Source: Pedobacter cryoconitis
GTDB taxonomy: Bacteria > Bacteroidota > Bacteroidia > Sphingobacteriales > Sphingobacteriaceae
Length of the DNA stretch: 64,000 nt
Direction: 5' to 3'
NCBI RefSeq assembly: GCF_001590605.1
Contig: NZ_CP014504.1
Span: 3,782,001-3,846,000 of the forward strand
Of this stretch, positions 45,071 to 53,568 are shown piece after piece (within the stretch, counting starts at the first letter, position 1; each line of letters opens with the position of its first letter). The translations under genes and the position numbers were made by a program. Below the pieces are notes generated by a model. That model did not search any database. It worked only from the letters and a program-made list of their open reading frames with translations, and was not told where the DNA came from.

Positions 45071-45111
45071 AAGAAAAAAAATAACCGCATCAAAAGAATT
45101 GATGCGGTTAT
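45071..45111 (-). terminator. Terminator of mgtE
   Basis: ATAACCGCATCAA pairs with TTGATGCGGTTAT (13 bp, 5-nt loop). On the minus strand it is followed by a run of seven T, 35 nt after the mgtE stop. Confidence 0.9.
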
Positions 45112-45145
45112 CAGAAAAGTGTTTTTTAGTAAAATCAGTCTTTAT

Positions 45146-46519
45146 TTACAATAAGACCCCTGTTAGGAACATCACCGCCACAGAGAAATAGATAATCAGT
45201 CCGGTAACATCAACCAGTGTAGCTACAAAAGGAGCCGATGAAGTTGCAGGGTCAGCACCCAGCTTTTTAAGTAATAACGGTAACATAGAACCTGCAAGAG
45301 ATCCCCATAATACAACACCAACAAGGGCTACACCTACGGTAACACCTATCAATGCCCAATGGGGTCCATATAAATTAGAGAAGAGTGTCCAGACAAAAAT
45401 CCTCAGGAAACCTATCGAACCCAGTACAAGCCCCAGCATTAATCCTGAAATAATTTCTCTGCGCATAACACGCCACCAGTCTCCTATCGTAATTTCTCCT
45501 AATGCCATCGCCTGAATAATCAGCGTTGAGGCCTGAGAGCCACTATTACCACCACTGGATATAATCAATGGAACAAACATTGCAAGCACAACCGCTTTAG
45601 CGATATCCGCCTCAAAATGAGCCATTGCTGTTGCTGTTAACATCTCGCCAAGGAAAAGTACAACCAGCCAGCCAATACGTCTTTTAAACAGCCCGAAAAT
45701 AGGCATATCAAGATAAGGTTCATCCAGCGCCTGGGTACCCCCTATTTTGTGCATATCTTCTGTATACTCTTCATTCGCAATCCACAAAATATCATCAACA
45801 GTTACAATACCAAGCAACACATGATTATCATCTGTTACCGGCAAAGCGACCCTGTTATTCATCCTGAAGACATTAATTGCTTCTTCCTGCGGATCATTTG
45901 CATTCAGTGCGATAGATCTGTTATCGGTAAGTTCGCCGACTGGGACTTCAGGATTAGCGAGTAAAATCTCCCTGATCCTGATATCATCCAGTAGAATACC
46001 ATTTTCATCTATGACGTAGATCACATCAATCGTTTCCGAATCTTTTCCGTATTTTCTGATATGTTCCAGAACCCTTTTAACAGTCCAGTCCGTTTTAACA
46101 GCTATATAATCGGGTGTCATTAACCGCCCGACACTATCTTCTTTATAACCAAGCAGAGATAAGGCTTCTACCCTGTCTTTAGCTGGCAATAAAATGATTA
46201 ATTTCTTTACCGCATCTCCTTTAAGTTCAGAGAACAATGAAGTTCTATCATCAGGAGGCAGCAAATTAATAAGCTGTGCAAGTTTTTCTCCGGGAAGTTT
46301 TTTTATGATTTTTTCCTGAGTAGGAAAATCCAGAATTCTAAAAACGTTAACTGCCCTTTTAACAGACAGCGTATCTATGAATTTAACCGCATATTGGGGA
46401 AGTTCGTCTATAAGATGTTCAACGTCCGAGATATTAAGCGCGTCTAAATATTCCCTTAACTGTTCATCGCCTTCACGCTCAATTAGTTCAACAACTTCTT
46501 CAACAACCTTTTCTTCCAT
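45146..46519 (-). CDS. mgtE: Magnesium transporter MgtE
   Basis: 457 residues. N domain (~1-120) with superhelix, two CBS domains (~125-255, KEDSVGRLMTPDYIAVKTDW and VTVDDILWI), then five membrane helices (~285-455) with GGNSGSQASTLIIQAMALGE, the selectivity and pore motif, and DPATSSAPFVATLVDVTGL. Mg2+ binds between the N and CBS domains and gates the channel. No Mg riboswitch was recognised upstream. The gene is followed by a strong terminator. Confidence 0.95.
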   Translation of the reverse strand: MEEKVVEEVVELIEREGDEQLREYLDALNISDVEHLIDELPQYAVKFIDTLSVKRAVNVFRILDFPTQEKIIKKLPGEKLAQLINLLPPDDRTSLFSELKGDAVKKLIILLPAKDRVEALSLLGYKEDSVGRLMTPDYIAVKTDWTVKRVLEHIRKYGKDSETIDVIYVIDENGILLDDIRIREILLANPEVPVGELTDNRSIALNANDPQEEAINVFRMNNRVALPVTDDNHVLLGIVTVDDILWIANEEYTEDMHKIGGTQALDEPYLDMPIFGLFKRRIGWLVVLFLGEMLTATAMAHFEADIAKAVVLAMFVPLIISSGGNSGSQASTLIIQAMALGEITIGDWWRVMRREIISGLMLGLVLGSIGFLRIFVWTLFSNLYGPHWALIGVTVGVALVGVVLWGSLAGSMLPLLLKKLGADPATSSAPFVATLVDVTGLIIYFSVAVMFLTGVLL

Positions 46520-46612
46520 AAATAGCGCTTTTATTATTTACATGTTTCTTTTGCTTTACCAAGATTGCAAAAGTGATGTTTTATTTTTAAAAACGCATTA
46601 CGTAAACTATAA

Positions 46613-47197
46613 TTAATTGTAATCCTTATCGTTTATAACATCTCCGAATGTCCATTCTACAATCTTTTCCATAGAATGCTGCAATTCATTTTTAGTTTCA
46701 CTTTGGCTTCCTAAAACAAGATGGTTAGTGCCTGCTACAAGGAGTGTAGAAACTATATTAAAATAAGTAATGCAATTATCAAATCCCTGTTCTTTTGCTG
46801 GCTGTAATTTTCTTTTGAGTAAACGGTTACTGCCTGATCTTTTTTTAATGTTTAGATTATAATTAGAAGTATCATTCAATAACGCAGCCTGCATCTGGCA
46901 ATGATTATAAAAATAACTAAACCTCTCTTTTAAAAGTGTATTGATCAATTGCTGCATAGAAACGGTAGTATCTTCAGATGCAGCGGGCTCTGTCAGATTG
47001 TTTGTCCAAAAGTTATTTTCTACTACGCAAGATTTCACTAGTTCATTGAAATCTCCAAAATAGCGGTATATAAGGATTTTTGAAACCCCTGCTAATTTAG
47101 CCACTTTATTAACACCCAATCCGCTAAAGCCATCCTTTTTAAGGATCACACCTACTGCATCTAATAACTTTCTTTTTGTATTTTCTTTGTTTTTCAT
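46613..47197 (-). CDS. TetR family transcriptional regulator
   Basis: 194 residues from ATG 47197, giving an N-terminus of NKENTKRKLLDAVGVILKK as usual for TetR; the frame could also start at 47305. The helix-turn-helix (~20-60) includes VNKVAKLAGVSKILIYRYF. The C-terminal ligand domain is not recognisable. No obvious target gene adjacent; mgtE lies downstream, 90 bp away. Confidence 0.82.
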   Translation of the reverse strand: MKNKENTKRKLLDAVGVILKKDGFSGLGVNKVAKLAGVSKILIYRYFGDFNELVKSCVVENNFWTNNLTEPAASEDTTVSMQQLINTLLKERFSYFYNHCQMQAALLNDTSNYNLNIKKRSGSNRLLKRKLQPAKEQGFDNCITYFNIVSTLLVAGTNHLVLGSQSETKNELQHSMEKIVEWTFGDVINDKDYN

Positions 47198-47556
47198 AGG
47201 TCGGATATTATTTTCATGATTCAATCCCGCTTCATCATAAATAAATGAAATGTGCATGAGCGTAGCAATTTGCATACTCATGCAGTTCCATTTATTGTTC
47301 TTCATCAGTATTTATATAACCAGGCGAGTTATTAATTCATGCGGATATTACAAAGATTTGTCGCAATAGCTGTGCAATTGATTTAGCTGCTTAAATACAA
47401 GATATGTGGAAGGCCTATGGAAGGGGAAAATTTTATATAAAGCTGTCCGAATTTTATATAAAATGGCCCTTTTCATCAAAAAGCATCTATCATTACATTA
47501 ATGCATGTATATTTATGTGCTTTGATTAAGAACTTAAACAATAAAAATAATAGCTT
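47198..47556. other. Intergenic region upstream of the LytTR regulator
   Basis: 359 bp between divergent TetR and LytTR genes. No ORF of coding character. The only structured element I find is the direct repeat pair at 47429-47462. Confidence 0.5.
47429..47462. promoter_or_regulatory. 21-bp-spaced direct repeats upstream of the LytTR regulator
   Basis: AATTTTATATAAA occurs at 47429-47441 and again, identically, at 47450-47462; start-to-start spacing is 21 bp, two helical turns. LytTR domains bind paired direct repeats at such spacing. Local AT richness is a caveat. Confidence 0.5.
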
Positions 47557-48282
47557 ATGGTAATGAGTTGTATTGTTATTGACGACGAACCTCATGCAAT
47601 TGATGAGTTAAGTGAGTTGATTGCACTGGTGCCTCATCTGAACTTAGTAGAGAGTTTCCCGGATGCCAGGCAGGCAATTGCCTATTTACAGGAAGCGGAA
47701 CATGTTGATATTATCTTTTCAGATATCAGTATGGCTGTTCTTAACGGAATAGATGCTGCTGAAATACTAAATAATTACTGCCATTTCCTGGTTTATGTTA
47801 CAGCACACAGAGGTTATGCTCCGGAAGCTTTTCAAGCTAGGGCTGATGGCTACCTGCTTAAACCTGTGAGTTATGTTTCTTTCACTCAGAAAGCTGAAGA
47901 TCTGACGCTTAAGCATCAGGATATTATCAAACTGCAGAGAGACGAGCAGCAGTTCCTGTTTATTAAAGGCGGACAGAAGAGTAGTTTTATCAAGATAAAA
48001 TATAGTGACATTGTTTACATCGAGGCGATGTTGAATTATATCATGATCCATACCACTACCGGTCATGAAATAACTTATATTGGTCTTAAAGCAATGGAGG
48101 ATAAATTGCAGATCATGGATATCTTTTTCAGAATCAACAAGTCCATTATTATCTCTTTGAATTATCTGGATCGTGTAGATGGAAATATTGCAAGATTAGC
48201 TCCGGGACAGAGTTATCAGATAGGTGACAAGTACAAAAGCGTGTTCCTTGATTTTCTAAGGAAACACACTTTGAAATCTTAA
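47557..48282 (+). CDS. LytTR-family response regulator of the RiPP locus
   Basis: 241 residues. The receiver (3-118) has Asp9/Asp10 and phospho-acceptor Asp56 (IIFSDISMAV) and Lys in LLKPVSY. The LytTR domain (~135-238) has FIKIKYSDIVYIEAMLNYIM and FFRINKSIIISLNYL. Its natural partner is the LytS-like kinase at 48849, though two peptide genes on the opposite strand lie between them. The last codons lie in the left part of a duplicated hairpin region. Confidence 0.92.
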   Translation: MVMSCIVIDDEPHAIDELSELIALVPHLNLVESFPDARQAIAYLQEAEHVDIIFSDISMAVLNGIDAAEILNNYCHFLVYVTAHRGYAPEAFQARADGYLLKPVSYVSFTQKAEDLTLKHQDIIKLQRDEQQFLFIKGGQKSSFIKIKYSDIVYIEAMLNYIMIHTTTGHEITYIGLKAMEDKLQIMDIFFRINKSIIISLNYLDRVDGNIARLAPGQSYQIGDKYKSVFLDFLRKHTLKS

Positions 48283-48285
48283 AAT

Positions 48286-48444
48286 TTATATGTTTTCTGG
48301 TTTGAATGATGTTGGCCAATTAGGCCCTCCTGACAAACTACTGGTTGGGTCTGCAGGAGGATAGGTTGGACGGCCAATTAATGGTTTCTGATACAAAAAC
48401 AATATTCTTTTTGACAATGTTATTTTTTTCCTGACCAAGCTCAT
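48286..48444 (-). CDS. RiPP precursor-like peptide, copy 1
   Basis: 52 residues, beginning MSLVRKKITLSKRILFLYQK. The KKxTLxK motif resembles the leader of Bacteroidota class I lanthipeptide-type precursors. A shared PLIGRPTYPPADPTSSLSGG follows, then the variable GPNWPTSFKPENI end. No cysteine; 10 Ser/Thr. It lies between the regulator and the kinase, antisense to both. Copy 2 (53 residues) is 145 bp upstream. It is a substrate candidate for the LanB-type dehydratase (inference). Confidence 0.75.
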   Translation of the reverse strand: MSLVRKKITLSKRILFLYQKPLIGRPTYPPADPTSSLSGGPNWPTSFKPENI

Positions 48445-48462
48445 AATTATATGATTTATAAA

Positions 48463-48472
48463 ATGATATCAT
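48463..48472. promoter_or_regulatory. Palindrome upstream of precursor copy 1
   Basis: ATGATATCAT is self-complementary, 19 bp before the copy 1 start, in an AT-rich segment; possibly part of an operator or promoter of that copy. Confidence 0.3.
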
Positions 48473-48533
48473 AATATAACCGTAAAATTTGATCAAAAGA
48501 TATTGCTAAAAGGTATGATTACATAGGTTAAAA

Positions 48534-48579
48534 TTTCAAAGTGTGTTTCCTCGATTTTCCAAGGAAACACACTTTGAAA
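48534..48579. terminator. 18-bp perfect inverted repeat after precursor copy 2
   Basis: TTTCAAAGTGTGTTTCCT (48534-48551) is exactly complementary to 48562-48579, loop 10 nt. It is 9 nt after the copy 2 stop and is flanked by T-rich sequence on both sides. A degraded version sits in the regulator's 3' end. Confidence 0.7.
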
Positions 48580-48588
48580 TCTTAAGGT

Positions 48589-48750
48589 TTATATGTTTTC
48601 TGGTTTGAATGATGGGGGTGGGAATCCAGATCCTGCCGATAAAGTACTAGTAGGGTCTGCTGGGGGATAAGTTGGACGACCGATTAATGGTTTCTGGTAC
48701 AAAAACAGCGTTTTTTTTGTCAATGTTAGTTTTTTTCTGGTCAAACTCAT
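48589..48750 (-). CDS. RiPP precursor-like peptide, copy 2
   Basis: 53 residues from ATG 48750 (a longer in-frame start at 48804 is less likely because copy 1 begins at the equivalent ATG). It starts MSLTRKKLTLTKKTLFLYQK, continues KPLIGRPTYPPADPTSTLSA and ends GSGFPPPSFKPENI. Hydroxy residues in the second half: T27, T34, S35, T36, S38, S41, S47; no cysteine. Compared with copy 1 the ends differ in the GPNW/GSGF block while the SFKPENI tail is fixed, a leader-core-like pattern. No GG cleavage site. Confidence 0.78.
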   Translation of the reverse strand: MSLTRKKLTLTKKTLFLYQKPLIGRPTYPPADPTSTLSAGSGFPPPSFKPENI

Positions 48751-48774
48751 GGCTATAATTATTAGTTTATAGCC
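48751..48774. promoter_or_regulatory. Inverted repeat just upstream of precursor copy 2
   Basis: GGCTATAA and TTATAGCC flank an 8-nt loop and end directly at the start codon. It may be a 5'-leader hairpin or an operator. Confidence 0.45.
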
Positions 48775-48806
48775 AATGTTATCCCCAAAAGAAAACCTGT
48801 ACATTT

Positions 48807-48838
48807 TTATTATATTACATACTTTAATTATTATATAA
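48807..48838. promoter_or_regulatory. 21-bp-spaced repeats between the precursor genes and the kinase
   Basis: TTATTATATTA (48807-48817) and TTATTATATAA (48828-48838) are 21 bp apart. The second shares the 9-mer TTATATAAA with the repeats before the regulator. They are 57-88 bp upstream of the copy 2 start, near a -7-like box TTCTTTTG (48793-48786, minus strand), but only 10 bp before the kinase start. Confidence 0.45.
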
Positions 48839-48848
48839 AGCCCTATTT

Positions 48849-49880
48849 ATGCTCTTAAAGGAAGTTCGTATCCACATAATATGTTGGGTGATATTTATCT
48901 TATATGAGATTAGTATTTTGAAATTAATGAGGCTGGATTATCAGCCTTCAATTACCTATGTTCTTTATTATACACTCAACATTAGTTTATTTTATTTTCA
49001 TGCTTTAATAGTATTAAAAAGAGGGACAATTAATACTAAAGCAGATTACTGGCGTTTACCAATATTCATTGCATTAGAATTAATAGTTCATTATTGCCTT
49101 GCAATATCAATTAGCTGGATATTAATAGAACAGAAATCGGCGATACAATTTAAAACCGTCTTTTCTGTAAAGGCTGTTGCCGGTACTGTTTGGAGAGGCA
49201 TCTATTTTATCCTATATGCCTCAGCCTATTACCTATTATTCAGCTATAATGATAAAAGGAGAAGAGAACTCGTTCAAACCATAGAAAACGAGCAACTACA
49301 AAACAAACTGCTGCGTGCAGAACAAGATTTCCTGCGTGCTCAGATCAACCCTCACTTACTTTTCAATACCTTAAGTTTTATCAAATACGCGGCTAAGAAA
49401 AAACCGGAAGAAGCGAACGAAGCCATTATGAGATTATCCAGTATTATGGGATTTGCTTTGGAAAACAACAGCCAAACCATTCTTGTCTCGAAAGAGCTCG
49501 AACAGGTGGAAAATATTATCAAGCTGAACCAACTGCGGTTCAATCATACCTTGCACATCAATTACGTTACCCAACTCAATAACGATCAGGTTACAATTAT
49601 CCCTATCATTTTACTGACCCTGGTAGAAAACATCTTTAAACACGGAAACCTGCTCGACAAAGATTACCCGGCAGAAATCAGGGTAGCATCAATGGATGAA
49701 TATTTAACTATCCAGACCAGCAACCTACCAAATTATGACAGCAATGTAGAAAGTGGTAAAACCGGACTGGCAAATATTACCTCCCGGTTGGATCAGTTCT
49801 ATAAAAACAATTACAAATTCAGTCACGAAATGGCCGGAAAATTATTCAAAGTGGAGCTTGTGCTGAAGCTGAAAAACTAG
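48849..49880 (+). CDS. LytS-type membrane sensor histidine kinase of the RiPP locus
   Basis: 343 residues. Four membrane helices (about 8-130), then a coiled coil (TIENEQLQNKLLRAEQDFLR), His_kinase domain with His169 (AQINPHLLFNTLSF) and a HATPase-like end with LTLVENIFKHG. No large extracellular domain, so a hydrophobic or peptide ligand sensed in the membrane is plausible. It is the partner of the LytTR regulator and is followed 67 bp later by the LanB-type gene in the same direction. Confidence 0.9.
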   Translation: MLLKEVRIHIICWVIFILYEISILKLMRLDYQPSITYVLYYTLNISLFYFHALIVLKRGTINTKADYWRLPIFIALELIVHYCLAISISWILIEQKSAIQFKTVFSVKAVAGTVWRGIYFILYASAYYLLFSYNDKRRRELVQTIENEQLQNKLLRAEQDFLRAQINPHLLFNTLSFIKYAAKKKPEEANEAIMRLSSIMGFALENNSQTILVSKELEQVENIIKLNQLRFNHTLHINYVTQLNNDQVTIIPIILLTLVENIFKHGNLLDKDYPAEIRVASMDEYLTIQTSNLPNYDSNVESGKTGLANITSRLDQFYKNNYKFSHEMAGKLFKVELVLKLKN

Positions 49881-49947
49881 CTAAACCTTTCCGTTAAACC
49901 AGTATCTTATTGTTTAATTATTTATTTAAATATCTAAACATTAGTGT

Positions 49948-52779
49948 ATGAAATTAACGATCTCCCCTGTCAGTATCACGCGTACGCCGGTATTTTCTCA
50001 TGCAGAAGAACTGTGTAACGTCTGGGATGAACTTAAAGACTATATCCAAGAGTCTTCCCCCTCCTTTTTTGAAATGATCAGAGCACATGAGTATTCCGAT
50101 CTGAAAACTCTCGATCCAAAAATCAAATTTACCATCTGGAAGTATTTTAACCGTGCAAAATTCAGGGCTACGCCTTACGGGAATTTCGCAGCATTTTCGA
50201 TCATTCCTATTGATCATGAAAACAGTAATGAACCAGTAACGTTGTCTAAAAAACATATTGTCCATCGTTTTATCAATTGGCAGGAAAAGGAACACTTCAA
50301 TACTGATCCCAAATGGTTAATCAACCAGGCGCGTTTCCTCACCACCAATACCACCGCCTATATTGGAGGTGGAGAGTTACGCTACTTAAATATCGAGAAT
50401 GGCTCCTTTGAATTATCAGCCATTGATGCGGAAGAAACCACGCAGCTGACCCTGGATTTTTGCCGCACCAAACGTACGGTGGAAGAGATACAAAATTTCC
50501 TGCGCACTGAGTATAATTTAAGCAAGGCAATGACGACCTACTTTTTAGAGCAGCTTGTTACTTTTCAGCTTTTAATCACCAATTTTCAACCAAACATTAT
50601 CGGCCCGGATTACTATGGCCGGATTGGCTATGCACAGCAAGAAAAGAAAAACGATTACATTATTTCAGAAAGAAAAAGGATAAAAGGCCAGCTATCGGAA
50701 AGGAGGCTTCAGGTACTGGCAGAATTAACTGATTTTCTTTCTAAACATACAGAGCCAAGTAAAAATGCTTCTCTGGATGATTTCAGAAATAATTTCGTTA
50801 AAAAGTTTGAACACAAAGAAGTTCCGCTCCAGATTGCCCTTGACCCCGAAATTGGTATTGGCTACCGGTCGATGAACCTGAACAAAGATGAAGGTCAGCT
50901 CATTCAGGATTTAAAAAAGAACAGAGCCTATAAACAGATAAACCAAATTGCCTATACGCCTTTATATCAGTTTATGCTGAATCAAATGATACAACATCAA
51001 ACCATTCAGTTATACGATTTTAAGGAACAGGGAACAAATTCACCGCAGCCCGTTGCCAATACAATCAGCGTCTTGCTGCAATGCACAGAAGATTATATCA
51101 TCATAGAAAATATTGGCGGATGTACAGCAAATTCGCTTTTAGGGAGATTTTCTTTGGCCAGTGAAGAAATTACTGCAATAGGTCACCGGTTTGTTCAAAT
51201 TGAACAGCAGGCTAATCCAGAAATCCTATTTTTTGATATCGGCTATCAGCTAGAAAAGCACGCAGATAATATCAACCGGAGAAAGGCCATTTATAATTAC
51301 GAATTACCCATTTTAAGCTGGCCTGAAAGCAAACATATTTTAGCGCTCAATGATATTATGGTCAGTGTAAGAGGTGAAGAATTAATACTTCATTCCGTAA
51401 AATATGGTAAACGGCTCATCCCGAAATTAGCTTCCGCTTATAATTATGGCCGTTCAGATCTGGCGGTTTACCGCTTTCTTTCCGACTTACAACATCAGGG
51501 CCTGCATTCTAGTCTGAGTATCAATCTCTCTACTATATTTCCAGGTCTGATACATTACCCAAGGGTACAATATAAAAATGTAATTCTATGCCCTGAAAAA
51601 TGGCTGGTCCCTAAATCTATCAGTCAGGAAACCAATACAAATAATTCATTAAATGAACTATACAATTGGCTGAGCACAATTAATTTAAAAAAGTCTTTTA
51701 AAGGTGGGGATGGTGATCAAACCTTAGTTTTTAATCCCCAGATACAGGAAGATATGAGTTCATTTGTACTCTTCTGCAAGAATAAAACAGACTTATATAT
51801 TGAAGAAGCTTTTATTCCTGCGATGTCACAGGTCATTGATGAAAACAACGCCCCCTATTTACCAGAATTCATCATCAACCTGGAACACACAGCACAACTT
51901 TACCGGCCTTATCCATTGAGAGGTACCTGGAATAATGAACAATATTTTTCTAATTTATATTTACCGGGAGAAGAATGGCTTTATTTTGAAATCTACTGTC
52001 ACGCTACTAAATCCAACGCTATTCTTCTGGAAATTAAGAAGCAATTCATTCATCCTTTAAGGAACAAGCTAAAGAAATGGTTCTTTATCCGGTATAATGA
52101 TCCCGCCGATCATATTCGCTTAAGATTTCAATTGAAGGAAGTTAAAGATGGATATGAACTCACAGCTAGTCTTTCCCGCTTGATTGCACCTTATATCACT
52201 TCCGGGACTGTAGCAGATCTCCAACTTAAAACCTACCGGCAGGAGACCGAAAGATATGGCTTGAAAAGAATGGACCTGGTAGAAAAATGTTTCGGGGCAG
52301 ATAGTGATTACATATTAGCGATTATTGCCAAACCTGTTGAAATTAATGATCTCTATATTCTATCTATCAGTTTAATTGAAAACGTGATGCAGAATGCGAT
52401 ATATACACTGGGAGAACAGCTGCAATTCGCAGAAAGGATGCATAGTAGCTTTGCCGCTGAATTTAATATCCAGTCTGATGCGACCAAAAAGATTAATCAG
52501 AGTTATAAAGACTTTAATTTTGACGGGCTGACTATAGTGCTAACAAAATTACAACAGAAAAAAGCTGCACAGACGGAACAAGCTTTTTTAAATAGTTTAA
52601 AGGCATGCCTGGAAACCGAAAAAAATAACATGCTCTCAGATTTATTCCATATGCACGTCAACAGGATTTTTCATGATAACCAGCGTATGCATGAGATGAT
52701 TGTCTATAATTTCCTGACTAAACGTATCAAGATGAAAATTGGCAGGTTACAGAATAAAAGTTTGCCCCAGCCTGTATAA
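49948..52779 (+). CDS. LanB-type lantibiotic dehydratase (single polypeptide)
   Basis: 943 residues. The N-terminal dehydratase domain (~1-620) begins TISPVSITRTPVFSHAEELC and contains FRATPYGNFAAFSI, a conserved opening pattern. The C-terminal thiopeptide-type/SpaB_C domain (~670-930) contains EWLYFEIYCHATKSNAILLE and FIRYNDPADHIRLRFQLK. LanB proteins glutamylate Ser/Thr via glutamyl-tRNA and then eliminate to dehydroamino acids. Both halves are present (NisB is ~990 residues), unlike the split form of pinensin loci. No cyclase, transporter or leader protease is adjacent. Substrates are likely the peptides at 48286 and 48589. Confidence 0.9.
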   Translation: MKLTISPVSITRTPVFSHAEELCNVWDELKDYIQESSPSFFEMIRAHEYSDLKTLDPKIKFTIWKYFNRAKFRATPYGNFAAFSIIPIDHENSNEPVTLSKKHIVHRFINWQEKEHFNTDPKWLINQARFLTTNTTAYIGGGELRYLNIENGSFELSAIDAEETTQLTLDFCRTKRTVEEIQNFLRTEYNLSKAMTTYFLEQLVTFQLLITNFQPNIIGPDYYGRIGYAQQEKKNDYIISERKRIKGQLSERRLQVLAELTDFLSKHTEPSKNASLDDFRNNFVKKFEHKEVPLQIALDPEIGIGYRSMNLNKDEGQLIQDLKKNRAYKQINQIAYTPLYQFMLNQMIQHQTIQLYDFKEQGTNSPQPVANTISVLLQCTEDYIIIENIGGCTANSLLGRFSLASEEITAIGHRFVQIEQQANPEILFFDIGYQLEKHADNINRRKAIYNYELPILSWPESKHILALNDIMVSVRGEELILHSVKYGKRLIPKLASAYNYGRSDLAVYRFLSDLQHQGLHSSLSINLSTIFPGLIHYPRVQYKNVILCPEKWLVPKSISQETNTNNSLNELYNWLSTINLKKSFKGGDGDQTLVFNPQIQEDMSSFVLFCKNKTDLYIEEAFIPAMSQVIDENNAPYLPEFIINLEHTAQLYRPYPLRGTWNNEQYFSNLYLPGEEWLYFEIYCHATKSNAILLEIKKQFIHPLRNKLKKWFFIRYNDPADHIRLRFQLKEVKDGYELTASLSRLIAPYITSGTVADLQLKTYRQETERYGLKRMDLVEKCFGADSDYILAIIAKPVEINDLYILSISLIENVMQNAIYTLGEQLQFAERMHSSFAAEFNIQSDATKKINQSYKDFNFDGLTIVLTKLQQKKAAQTEQAFLNSLKACLETEKNNMLSDLFHMHVNRIFHDNQRMHEMIVYNFLTKRIKMKIGRLQNKSLPQPV

Positions 52780-52940
52780 TTTATACAGCAATTATGCTAG
52801 ACGACTCAAAAGCAATAAGTTCTGTCAAAAAATAATTTAAAAAACAAGCTATGCATTGAACAAAATTACTATTTTTACAGCAGTGGTAACATGAGTGTTT
52901 TCTCTGTAAATTCAAATGAAGCTCTATTAATAGATAATCT

Positions 52941-53516
52941 ATGAAACCTTCAATTAAAAATTATTATAACGCTCCTTCAGTATTGGTTAAAAGCCTTGAA
53001 GCTATCGAAAGCTTTCAATCTGCACACAAGGTTTTTCTTAAAAAAAACACAGAAGATTCCAGAAAATCAATGGCCCAATCATTGCAAACAGTCAAGCAAT
53101 TGCAAGATGAGTTATCTGCTCCTGATGAATCTGCCGACGATATCAGGGTAGCTTTTTTAAAGCAGGTCATTGCACTGGAACAAAATATTGATTATATTCA
53201 TAAAGATGGGCTTTATCCCGACTTATACAGAGATAGCGAGTCTTCTTTCAGGCTGCTTAAAGATATTGTGGATAGTTTCAAAATATCATTGTTATCTAAA
53301 GGGGAATCTTATCCATTTGTAGAACTCTCTACGAGTAATAACGAATGGAAAGATCATGGTGTAGTCGCTTTTTGCAGGGATGTAAAGAATAACCTCAATC
53401 CTATAAAATTTAGGAGCCTATGGGATGCGTTGCAATGTTACGAGAAGAATAAAACACAGCTCACTTATACTTTTGAGATTTTATCAATTACAGGAAATCT
53501 GGGCAAACAATCTTAA
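52941..53516 (+). CDS. Unknown 191-residue protein downstream of the dehydratase
   Basis: The protein begins KPSIKNYYNAPSVLVKSLEA, is predicted alpha-helical and has no signal or membrane segment. DDIRVAFLKQVIALEQNIDY and HKDGLYPDLYRDSESSFRLL are conserved-looking but not recognised. It lies 161 bp after the LanB-type gene on the same strand, and a terminator follows, so it is likely the end of the RiPP unit. A role in binding the precursor or as an immunity protein is speculation. Confidence 0.6.
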   Translation: MKPSIKNYYNAPSVLVKSLEAIESFQSAHKVFLKKNTEDSRKSMAQSLQTVKQLQDELSAPDESADDIRVAFLKQVIALEQNIDYIHKDGLYPDLYRDSESSFRLLKDIVDSFKISLLSKGESYPFVELSTSNNEWKDHGVVAFCRDVKNNLNPIKFRSLWDALQCYEKNKTQLTYTFEILSITGNLGKQS

Positions 53517-53536
53517 ATACAACAAACACACCGATA

Positions 53537-53568
53537 CCAGGCTATTCAATTTTTATAGAATAGTCTGG
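53537..53568. terminator. Bidirectional terminator between the RiPP locus and ligD
   Basis: CCAGGCTATTC pairs with GAATAGTCTGG (one mismatch) around AATTTTTATA; T-rich on the plus strand and ligD converges from the other side. Confidence 0.65.

Larger units (their letters stand above)
48259..48750 (-). repeat. Tandem duplication of a ~303-bp precursor-gene unit
   Basis: Copies begin at 48259 and 48561; stop codons lie 303 bp apart (48286 and 48589). Both contain AAGGAAACACACTTTGAAAT, then the same peptide end, then a peptide gene with the same first 38 residues apart from few substitutions. The first copy runs into the regulator's 3' end. Confidence 0.85.

Noticed and set aside
49948..52779. 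Thiopeptide or lanthipeptide cluster
   Set aside because: The dehydratase fits, but no YcaO, cyclase or cysteine-containing precursor is present, so neither class name is justified.
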